This document shows positions 33,781-42,949 of a DNA stretch of 64,000 nucleotides, in pieces. Position numbers and translations under genes: made by a program. The first letter of the stretch is position 1, and each line of letters begins with the position of its first letter. The notes under the pieces were generated by a model that was not told where the DNA came from, made no database searches, and was given only the letters and a program-made list of their open reading frames with translations. This stretch comes from Euglena gracilis (lineage: Eukaryota > Euglenida > Euglenophyceae > Euglenales), in contig CP154954.1 in NCBI GenBank assembly GCA_039621445.1, positions 39,703,816-39,767,815 on the forward strand, written 5' to 3'.

Positions 33781-35383
33781 TACTTCGGGCGGGTCTCTCC
33801 GAGGGGATATCTCCTATGGCCGGAGGGTCTCGTCCGAAAACAATTTTATACGGTGAGTGTGGTAATACCACCCCTGGCAAGGTATTGATGTAAAATAAAC
33901 ACCAATGAAGAATAGATATCCAATTCTTACCCGAGTCAGCCAGTGAAAGGCGTAGCATATTGACAACAGATTTCACGGCTGCCTCAGCTCCACCGTTGCC
34001 TTTCGGGCGGTATATAATGGACAAATGCTGCTCAATACCGAGTAAACCGCACAAAGTCGTGAAAAACCGCGACGAGATCAAGTGATCTTGATCCCTCACG
34101 ATTTCGTTCGGTAAACCCATTAAGCAGATACATTTCTCCAGGAATATGGATGCCAAAATTTGGGCTGTCAACCCTGCTTTCCGGCATGGAATGGCTACAA
34201 TGTACCCACTCAGCCGACAGACGACAACAAAAACGTAATCGTAAATTTTTTCATCTGATCCTTTGCAAGGTTCGAGTTCGAGAAAATCCATGCAGAGGGA
34301 CGTAAAAATGTCCGGTGGTACGGGGAAAAAATCCATCGTACCAGGGGGGGTACCTCTGCGCGGTTTCACAGCCTGACAAATTGGGCACCGCTGCGAAATT
34401 CGCAAACAGCGCGAATATAAATCTTTTTCACTCAGGGTTGTGCAATATCTGCGACCCACCAGTGAAAGAAGTTTCAGGGCCCCAGGGTGACCATGGTTGT
34501 GATAGCTCAAAATCACATCATCAACCAGGTCTTGGGGTATACAATATTTATAACCAGAATCATTCCGGAAGATAGGTCGCAATGGTGATAGAGAGTAATT
34601 CTCTATGGACTCACCATTACGGAGTCTATTCACAATGGTACTATATACAGGGTCACGCGAATAATCCCATTCGCGGAAAAATAGGGGGGTAGGAGTTTCC
34701 GTACGCGTAATGCGACGGGGTCCGGCAGTGCGTCCACGCCGGCGCCTTCCACGCAATGGTGAAATGGCAATGCTGCGATACACCCGGGAAACGGGTAGTG
34801 AGTCGAGCATGTTGTCCACAGCGTCGGATCGACGTGCGAACTGGTCAGCCCCATGGCTGCCATGAAAAGTCGCATCACCCTCATCCGGGTTCCCAGGATA
34901 ATACCAGGGGGCTCGGCTGAGAGGATCCGCCACTTTTTGCGTATGACCTGGGGTATAAAATACCACCAGGTTAAACTGGCTCAAGAACTCATGCCATCGG
35001 CATCGTCTGCCAACTGATGACATGGCCTTGTTCAGGTCCCCGGTATACCAGTGTTGAAGGCTCTCATGATCCGTCAACACCAGTATCTGGACCAGGCTGC
35101 TGGCTATCCAGCTGTGGAATTTCTGGAGAATAAGCACAATGGCGTATGTCTCCTTTTCGCGAACGCTCCGTTTAACCTGTCCTTTGCTGTTGTCGCCGTG
35201 TAGCTTCCTGCTAAAGAAAGCCACAGGTCGGAGTTCATTCGCCGCATTATGCTGGCTAAGAACCCCGCCAACAGCGTAATCGCTGCTGTCGACCTCCAGG
35301 ACATACGGTTTGTATGGATCCGCGATATCGAGAACCACGTTCTCGAGGAGCAAGTCCTTGATTTTATTCAAGGCCTCGCGCAT
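33653..35383 (-). pseudogene. RNase H and integrase, family A copy 1
   Basis: A 576-codon frame. RNase H: VLEVDSSDYAVGGVLSQHNA, KETYAIV, LVLTDHESL. A spacer rich in Arg follows. Integrase: zinc-binding HNHGHPGALKLLSLV...CPICQAV, catalytic MDFLELEP, VRDQDHL and GGAEAAVKS (the D, D and E positions are all present). The frame runs out in the C-terminal domain after WFAEVES because of the shared one-base insertion. The lack of other stops in 1.7 kb suggests limited decay here. Confidence 0.92.
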
Positions 35384-36425
35384 TTGGTCATCCCAAATGA
35401 CTTTTGCGTTATCGGGTGTCCGATTTTTGAGTTGTCGGGTTAGGGGTACCGCGATTTTCGCGAAATCTTAGATGTAAATCGCGTAGTATTGGGCTTATCC
35501 CAAAAATCCCTTTAAATGCGTTAAGGTCTTAGTGACCTCAGGGGTCCATTTCTTAGTGGCCTCCATCTTGCTGGGTGCGGCTTGACGCTGCCCGTTGCTC
35601 AGGATATGCCCGCAAAACTTAACAATTTTGCGAAACAGGTGCATTTTGGAACCCTTCACAAAAAGCACATTGCTTTTTGAACGCGGATAATACCGCCCGC
35701 ACATCGCGATAATGCGGTTCGAGGATATCCTTGCCCGATTTCGCGGATGGCGGTTTGGTTCCCACCAGTACATCATCGATGTACACCAGAGCGAACGGTA
35801 AATCGCGCAAAACCCACTGGATCATGCGTTGAAACATGGCTGGGCCATTCTTAACACCCATAGGGAGTACCGTCCATTGGCACACACCCTTGGATGTCAC
35901 GAATGCCGTGTACGTTTGTGAATCGGGTGCAAATGCATCTGATGAAAACCGTCTTCTAGATCAAAGATTGACCACAACCGGTTATCCGATTGTTTGGTGA
36001 TCAAATCCTCGATCAGCAGTAACGGGAAGGGGTCATCCTTCGTTTGGGAGTTCAGGTACCGGTAATCCAGCACCAGTCTCCACTTCTTCTGACCAGACTG
36101 GTCAGCGGGTTTGGGCACCACAAAAGCTTGTGATGTCCATTCGCTCTTGGAAGGGATAATCCACTTCCGCTGGATGAGCTTCTCAATCATCTCGTTGAGA
36201 GCTTGTTCGCGTTTAACCGAACAACGGAAGAATTTCCGGTGCATGGGCTTAGCGCCATCCTTGAGCTCGATTTTGCAAACACCGAACAGAACGCGAATCG
36301 CGGGGTCGATGTCGCAGGCGTAAACTGGGTTATCCAGTACACCATGGAATTCGCGAGTAAAACGCGAACAATAGTCAGCAGACTTGGGGTGTTGGTCCGC
36401 ACTCTCAATAACCGCCAGAAATCTG
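35384..36425 (-). pseudogene. Reverse transcriptase, family A copy 1
   Basis: RT read in pieces. From about 36,425, AVIESADQHPKSADYCSRF leads into the N-terminal part and QAFVVPKPADQSGQKKWRLV, then LVLDYRYLNSQTKDD and FDLEDGFHQMHLHP (to 35,897). Frame 35,900-35,619 carries VLPMGVKNGPAMF and the catalytic VYIDDVLVG. Frame 35,776-35,495 carries the thumb and connection (FCGHILSNGQR, HLKGFLG). Indels near 35,925 and 35,680 and stops near 35,495 and 35,470 break the frame relative to copy 2, which is intact across this part. Confidence 0.9.
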
Positions 36426-37457
36426 CGTTGAGGGTGTGGCATCCCCATTGGTACCAAGGTATCTTGGCACACGCAAATCGTATATACCGAATGTGTCAAA
36501 GAAACAAACGCGAAAAATGATTTCTTTAACAGGTGGTAAAAATATACCACAAAAGTCCTCGAATAGTGGTACATCAGCGGGTAAATCCCACCAATGAAAA
36601 CAGACATAGGATAGTTGATGAAACCAATGCGCATTCGGATTGACGGGTATGAGGAGAGATCCTCGCGCTTCATCGCGGAGGATTTTCTCCACCACATCCG
36701 GAAGAAGTTTTGGGGGAGGGTTCAACCAAAGCACCGTATCACCCAAAAATTTAAGGAATGCGTTGGAGTGTCGCGACCAATGTCGCGAAAAGCGTGCATG
36801 CGCTTGTGATGAAAACGCATCAATTTCCAACGACAAATCGAAGGAATCAGCCAAAGCCGCGATTTTGGAGAACCATTCCTCCAAAATACGGTATTGACCA
36901 AAATTAAATGCGTTCCATACGCGTATCGCGTATGTATCGACCTGGTTTGCGGGTTGAAGAGCGGTAACGCAATTCAGGGAACCGCAAACATAGGCCAAGG
37001 GTGTGTCATCCACACTCCCAAGGGGCATTCCCAAGGAATGATGGGTTGGATGGGTGCATACCCAGTCCATAACATGCCAGATGGAGGTGGTGGAGGTGGG
37101 TGACACGGATTTCGCGGTCCCAAACAACAAGGCAATACCTCGTTGTTGTAGCACTTGATGTACGGTCGCGCATTGCGATCCGCAACCAAGTGTATGGGTA
37201 CGCGAAATCGGTATTAGTGTTGGGGTTTGGACTAAACATCCACAATCGAAATCTGGCTGGGCGGAAATTCTCCTACAGTGCACACATTGGAAGGAAGTGT
37301 CGGAGTAGTGGTCCTGGTCGCGCATGTTGGTCTGGTGGGGGTGTGTGTAAAAGTTGGAATGCGCTTTTGTAGCTGCTGGGGGGTGTACAGATGTATCTGA
37401 AAGCGATACATCTGGTGGAAAACGGGGTATTGGTGCAGCTGGGCGACTACTCGACAC
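36405..37457 (-). pseudogene. Methyltransferase-like domain between protease and RT, copy 1
   Basis: A 350-codon stretch between protease and RT that ordinary gypsy elements lack. The N-terminal half has a Cys cluster (FQCVHCRR, FDCGCLVQ) and a conserved tract around HVMDWVCTHPTHHSLGMPLG. The C-terminal half reads LSLEIDAFSSQAHARFSRHW, then NAFLKF..DTVLWLNPPPKL, DVVEKILRDEARGSLLIPV and HWFHQL. The order DAFS...N/RFW...NPPx...V..KI..D.A..LLI.P...WF resembles the Dam-like (N6-adenine methyltransferase-like) domain described in DIRS-type retroelements. Identification is by motif order only. One extra G near 36,425 shifts the frame before RT; copy 2 lacks it. Confidence 0.55.
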
Positions 37458-37467
37458 CGTAATTACT

Positions 37468-38060
37468 TCAGGCCTTTGGGCTTTCGTCTTGTAACCCAGT
37501 GGAACGAGGGGTACCGCTACTTGCTTGCCCTGCCTCGTGGGGAACGGAAGTTGGTGTGTGGATGGGCAGGGGGTGAACTCTCTCGGTACACCCGGTGTGG
37601 AAAACGTTGGTAGGTGTGGTTGGTAACGGGGTAAAAGTTTTCGAAAACTGTGTGCAAAAATTGGTGGCTGTCGTGGTTGACGCCACAGGTGATGAGGGTT
37701 TGGGGGGCAATGAAGAGAACGGTGATGTGCGCAAACCGTGGGAGTGGCAATCCACTACCAGCCGGTGCTGACGTAAAAAGGGGTATCCCAGAATTACGTC
37801 AGAACCATGGATTCCGGATTCGTATCCCCAGGTATGCGGAAAATTTTGCCTTTTTGGGGGGTGTGAGTGGTGCTTGGGGATGAGGGGTAGGACTAAGTCC
37901 AAAATGCAACACAAGTCACCACCGCACATGGGGGTGTTGTCAGCCGTCGTTACTTTGATCGGCTTCTTGGCTTTCACCAAGAGGGTGGTCGGTATCAACC
38001 CGAACCCAAAAAGTAGTGCAATGCGACAACCAGTGTCAATGAGAATTTTGACTTTTGCAC
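37468..38060 (-). pseudogene. Aspartic protease region, family A copy 1
   Basis: KILIDTGCRIALLFGFGL (near 38,040-37,990) has the Asp-Thr-Gly active site. A long segment follows, then SDVILGYPFLRQHRLVVDC, which has the usual ILG flap-proximal signature. A Pro/Thr-rich tail leads to a stop at 37,468. Reading is in the same frame as Gag. Between Gag's TAG at 38,346-38,344 and the protease there is one further TAG near 38,173 that copy 2 does not share. Confidence 0.8.
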
Positions 38061-38343
38061 AAAAATTTTTGGGTTTTGATTTCCGCTTGGACCATAAGTT
38101 CCATGGGGGGTAGGCAAAGTGAAGGGTCTGGCGAAAATACGTTTTCTTGCCAGCTTTCCCATGAACCCTTTCCTACTTTGCACAAAAATTCCGAGCGGAA
38201 AGTTGTTGTGGGGGGTGGGGGACCCGAAAATTTTCCGCGTACCGACCAGGAAGGCAGATGGGCAGGGGGGGGCAGGGTTGATCAGGTCCTACCTCCATCT
38301 GTTCATCAGCCCAGAGGTCCGTGCCCTCCGACCTCGGGCTCCC

Positions 38344-38346
38344 CTA
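38344..38346 (-). other. Conserved TAG between Gag and protease
   Basis: Gag ends in TAG followed by GGGAG in copy 1, and at the identical place in copy 2 (stop ending at 49,542). In copy 1 the frame after the stop continues into the protease. This pattern fits stop-codon readthrough as the way Pol is made, but only two related copies support it. Confidence 0.5.
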
Positions 38347-41300
38347 CTCCAGGTCCGAACCGGCCGAATAGCCGGCTATGGGCCTTTTAGAGGTATAAAC
38401 GGATTTCAACGTGCGCACCGCCATGCAGGCTTCGTCAAAATCGGTACCCGTGGTCTCATCCCCCTCCCTGCCCGAAGCCGGGGTGTCATCCTCCAAACAA
38501 GATACCTTGAAACCGACTTTATGGCGGTTGGAGGAGTGACCCTTGTCACCGCGATTCATACCGCGATGACGTTGGCCAGAGCGGGGAGAACGAGAACGCG
38601 GACATTTGGATGAGTGGTGACCACTCGATCCACAAAGCGAACACCGAGATTTGTGTCGCGAATATGGATAACGGGGGGATCGGTTTCCCGATTTCCCGTC
38701 AAACCGTCGTGGTGACCGGGTATCCCGTCGACCATGACCGGTGTATCGGGGTTTTCCCAATCAGGATCGCGAAGAGGATGATCTGCTTCGCGAACGCGAT
38801 CGCGATGTCTCGCGATAAGGATCACGCTTCTTGGCAGGGGCACCGGGTGACCTGCCCCGAGGGGTACCGTGTTTCCGCTCATCGCGGAACGGGATCCGGG
38901 GGCTAATACCACCGGAACGGGGACCCGATGACCGTGAATTGCCCGATTGGCGTGAAAACGCGGAGGAATCCAAACCCCGTGATGAGGTCGAGCCTCGCGG
39001 ACTCTGACCACGCTTTTGTGCTTCAGGGTTAGGACATTCCCGAGACATATGCCCCGATTTGTTGCACAAAAAGCACACTTTATCCGTGGCTTGGTCCGAA
39101 GAACGCGGGTATCGCGTTTTCGATACCGTGTTTGGTGAAGTGGGTGAAACTGGTGATTTTTGCAATGCGTTCACCGAACCAGCCGGTAATCCCGCGGTTG
39201 GGTGTACGGTATACGCGGATTGAATCTGACCAAGGAGCTGTGATAGCTTCAACTGCTTGGAAACGTAATTCCAGCGTTGGTCAAGAGTCATGGGATGACT
39301 CGCCAACTCCTCACGGTGGATATCCTTGAGGAGGCTAGGCGTGAAATGCATGAGAACAGCGTCAAACTGTTCGCGCATTTGCTTTTCACTGAGTTCATCC
39401 ACTTCAGCAGCAAGTCCTAACCATTTGGCATACCAATGGTCAATGCACTTCCACTTGCGATCGGATGGGGCGCATTGCCGATACTCGGTCTCTAGGGTAA
39501 TCCTAGCGACCAAACTTGAACTGGTGGAAACGCGATAGCGAATGACGAGTTGTCGCGCGCGCTCCTTCTCATCCCTTGGCAGGCAATCGATGAATTCCAT
39601 CTTGATCACCTCCGGGTTTGTGTCCTGGGTTTGCCCCTTCAATGCCCAGTAATACTCCCAGTCCCGTAAAAACTGTCTCAATGTGGTTGGATCACCGTCC
39701 CACTGGGGTTTCACCTTGTTCGCGATTGCGACGGTGCCTTTGAAGTCTTTCTGAGAAACCCAATGACCCTCGGTGGTATTCCGTGGAATCGGGCCCGGGT
39801 ACGCTCGAGCACCAAGCGTATCCTTTCCGGATTCTTGTCGGAATAGCGAAATTTCTGGTGAAGGTGAATCCTGGTACCGGAAATCCGTTCCCAAACCCTG
39901 TTGGTCACCCGTAATAGGGGGACACTCCGGTGTGGGGGTATGTCGCGCATGCAACATGTGACCCACTCCCGGTGTACAGGTTTGGCTCATTCCACGCACA
40001 AGCATGGAATGATGGATTTCTTGGTGGAGACTTGGCGGAATCGCCGTGTTTTCCGAAAATTCGGTTCCCTTAATGGGAAATTCATCCGAAAACTGGTTTT
40101 GGGTTTGGGCAAGGCCAATGGTGGCACAATTCGCGGAATCGCGGGTTGTGACACTCGGGACACGGGTGGTGGTGGTGCATGTGCACCTAGATTCGGGTTG
40201 TGAAAACGCGAATCTGGAACATTTGGCGCATCTTCGGCAATGCATACTGCCGAATTTCGGTGTGAAACCCGCTGTTGGTTGGACACATTGTCCAGACCCA
40301 CAGACAAGTCATGCACGCTTTGCTCCAAATGCTCAACGAGTTGCAGTTGGCCGCAAATACGGTCAACCTCATCCTCCAAAGCGCGAATACGCTTGCGGTA
40401 ACGGGAAAAGTCATCCAAGTGCGGAATCCTTTCGGAAATTCCGGTGACATCTTGGACAAGTTTCCCGTGAGACTCATCCAGTAATTGGAGTTGTCCCGTT
40501 AATGCTTTTACAGCTTTTGAGAGAATCTGCAAAGGTGGTGTCACCTCGGTTGGTGTGGTAGTGGGTACAACCGGTGCAGGGTCATCCGACAACGCGGTTG
40601 TGGTACCCACGGGCAAATTTCCGGGTTGTGGCTTATCCAAAAACGCAGAAATTCGCTCGTCCAACCTGGTAATCTCACCATGCGTGGATCGGGCATTCCG
40701 ATTCACCGATTCCTCAAGCCGTAATAGGCTGTTGCAAAAATCTTGCAAGGTTTCCTGATTGTCGGTGAGCATTTTGTCATAAAATGCCTTGAAATCATGT
40801 TTCTTGGTAATCCGTGAACTGGAATCTGCTGGCAAAGACTGCATTTCCGTTAATTTGGTAGACACCGATGCATACCGGGTCTGGAGTTCCCCAATAGCTG
40901 TCTGAATACCGCTAATGTCCGGAACTCGGTGGGAAAGTGCGGAATAGCTTTGTTGCAAACCCGCAATGGCCGAGTTAATCCCGCCAACGTCGGACTGCAA
41001 CTGCAACTGCAGGGATTCCTGCCGTTGTTCCATTTCCGCGACTTTCGCGCTCAGATTGGATAATCCAACCTGATTCGCGTCACAATAGCAGGTTTTCTGC
41101 TCAAAACGGGAAAGTCACTCCTCCAACTGCCGCACATACGTGTGGGGAGCAAAATTCTCGTTGGCTTGTGACTGGAATAGCCGAAAATTTACCGTTTCAT
41201 CGCACAACAGCATAATGCGGTGTTGCGATTCATGGAAAGTTGCGGATAGGGTGGTGAAATGGTCCATAGACACAAATCCACCAGTACTGGATGTTGCAGA

Positions 41301-42323
41301 CGAGGAATCTCGTGCATGCAACTGTTGTTGCAAATGCAACAACGCGGATGAACAGGACTCCATTTGTCCCGATAGGTGTTGTAGTGAGTCATGCAAGTGC
41401 AGAAACTTGGAGTCATTCCGCGTTTCCGCTTCATGCATGCATTCACTAATTTGCCGGAAGTTCTGCGGGAGTTGTTGGCACATTCTGTCAAAGGTTTCCC
41501 GAAAGTTTGCAAGGTCAATACCCGCACTTTCAAAATTCCTCTGGCAATATTTGCCAACTTCCTGCAAGTAATTCCAGCAGTGTTCCAGCTTGGTGAAGAC
41601 ATGTTTCTGGCTGTCCTCATCAAACTGAAGCACTTTGTTCAGTGCGGTTGCACATTCTGCAACGCATTGTTGCACATGGTTGAACTGCCTCACAAGTGGG
41701 TGATCCCCTGGAAGCCGAGCAACGATATCCTGCACATCCTCAGCAGTGAGGAGCTCACCAGTGCCCTTCCCTTAGCCATCCATGGGTTGGGATGTACCGG
41801 AGAATTCCGGTACCACTAGACGAGTCTCCACTTGCCAAGGCAGTGCCGGATAGCACCCAAGATCGGGTGGTGGTGGCAAAGCTCTGTAAGGGTTTGCCGG
41901 TGGAAGAGCGGGTGGGGGTTGAAAGAAACACGGTGATTCTAGTCCACCATCACCAGAGAAGCCCGGTGGCGGAATCACCACAGGTCTCTCTGGTGTATGC
42001 AGCTGCACCATTGCCGCAAACAGAGGCGAATACCCCCGTTGTGGCAAGGTGAGTGCGGAAGAGGCCGCATTGGCCTCTGAAGCCAATAATGTGGAGGGCT
42101 CATCGCCGACCACTGTCAATGATGACAATTGTTGCAGTCTTGACAATTGAGCCAATTTTGCCTCATCGGCGTGGGAACTGGAAGCACTTTCACATAAAAG
42201 CTTCCAAACCCCTGTTTCTTGGTCAATGTCTTGCAATGATGCCTGTAATAAGGCATAGTTGAATTGATGGCTGGGGCCTGTGCTTTGCATCTTTCTGATG
42301 GCAAAAACAACAAAAACCCACAA
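38347..42323 (-). pseudogene. Gag, family A copy 1
   Basis: A long Gag of about 1,300 residues, read in segments 42,323-41,772, 41,735-41,115, 41,033-39,987, then (after a one-base loss near 40,100) 40,245-38,761 and 38,760-38,344. The likely start is at MQSTGPSHQ near 42,290. The N-terminal half is Gln/Glu/Leu-rich with coiled-coil-like heptads (RQESLQLQLQSDVGGINSAI). The capsid-like core follows (PQWDGDPTTLRQFLRDWEYY, then WNYVSKQLKLSQLLG). Next come a CCHC knuckle (CFLCNKSGHMSREC), a long Arg-Ser-rich region, and a second CCHC knuckle (CSLCGSSGHHSSKC). In-frame stops at 41,772, 41,115 (TGA, where copy 2 has CGA) and 38,761 (TGA, copy 2 TCA) show decay. Confidence 0.88.
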
Positions 42324-42482
42324 AACTAAGCAGTTGTGCTGGCACCAGAGGGGCTGTAACGGGTAATACCGTACAGAGCCTTCCGGAGCCTGCTCGTCTG
42401 CTTAGACGTTGACTAGAAGCCGGGAGCTGACGCTGCGACCGTGTAATAACGGTGCAGGGGCCCTCCGCTGCCAGTCAGCGTA

Positions 42483-42636
42483 GGATCGAACCAATCTGCT
42501 ACCAAGTGTAAAACCTGGAAGCTTTTCTTTCTGTGAAGTATGTGTAGGATCGTAATCAAATCTGCTACCAACTGTAAAACCTGGTAGCTTTTCTTTCTGT
42601 GAAGTATGTGTAGGATCGTAACCAAATCTGCTACCA
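42483..42636 (-). promoter_or_regulatory. Three tandem primer-binding-site copies
   Basis: On the minus strand TGGTAGCAGATTTGGTTACG starts 3 bases after the LTR end (42,636-42,613). It repeats at 42,570-42,547 (TGGTAGCAGATTTGATTACG) and 42,504-42,483 (TGGTAGCAGATTGGTTCGAT). Each is complementary to the 3' end of eukaryotic initiator tRNA-Met (…GGATCGAAACC…CTGCTACCA), allowing for mismatches in the middle. Units are about 65 bp, separated by a spacer ending TTTTACACT or TTTTACAGT, like the LTR end. The last copy matches the tRNA best at GGATCGAA. Confidence 0.65.
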
Positions 42637-42638
42637 AG

Positions 42639-42948
42639 TGTACGTCTGATTCCCCAATTCCCCTTTCCCAATTCCCAAAAGCCTTCGCTTTCGCCTTGGC
42701 GCACCTACTTGGGAACTGAAAATGAGAGTAACAGAAAACCCTTTTCCCACTTCCCAAGAAGCAAAGCACAGAGCATTACAGGGAGGACGGACTGGATATC
42801 CAAGTCCGGTCCGGAGAAAAGGAAGACAAACAGAATAAAGAATACCACCTGTGGAGAGAGAAGGGGCACCCATTAGGAAATCCTAATAGGATCCGCTTCC
42901 ATCCTAACTTCCTCAACGGGAAGGGGACAGAAGCGTACGCCTGGTACA
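42639..42948 (-). repeat. 5' LTR remnant of family A copy 1
   Basis: 310 bp corresponding to the downstream part of the 3' LTR (26,367-26,675 equivalent), including the TAGGTGCGCCAAGGCGAAAG segment and the GACGTACA end. The upstream part, with the TATA motif, is missing and satellite begins directly at 42,949. This copy has therefore lost its 5' promoter. Confidence 0.85.
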
Positions 42949-42949
42949 C

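Larger units (their letters stand above)
26367..42948 (-). mobile_element. Ty3/gypsy chromovirus, family A copy 1, about 16.6 kb
   Basis: A minus-strand LTR retrotransposon inserted in the 26/29-bp satellite. Order along its own strand: 5' LTR remnant (42,948-42,639), three primer-binding-site copies, Gag, conserved TAG, protease, methyltransferase-like domain, RT, RNase H, integrase, chromodomain, accessory region (33,021-27,497), 3' LTR (27,147-26,367). The two LTR segments are direct repeats with the same GACGTACA end. Most gypsy elements are 5-10 kb, so this one is unusually long because of a long Gag, the extra domain before RT, and the 5.5-kb accessory region. It has at least four frameshifts and several stops in gag-pol and is probably defective. 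Confidence 0.9.

Noticed and set aside
42483-42636. tRNA gene remnants (GGATCG...CTGCTACCA)
   Set aside because: Only the 3' end of a tRNA is matched, CCA included, placed beside the LTR end and on the strand expected for a primer binding site.
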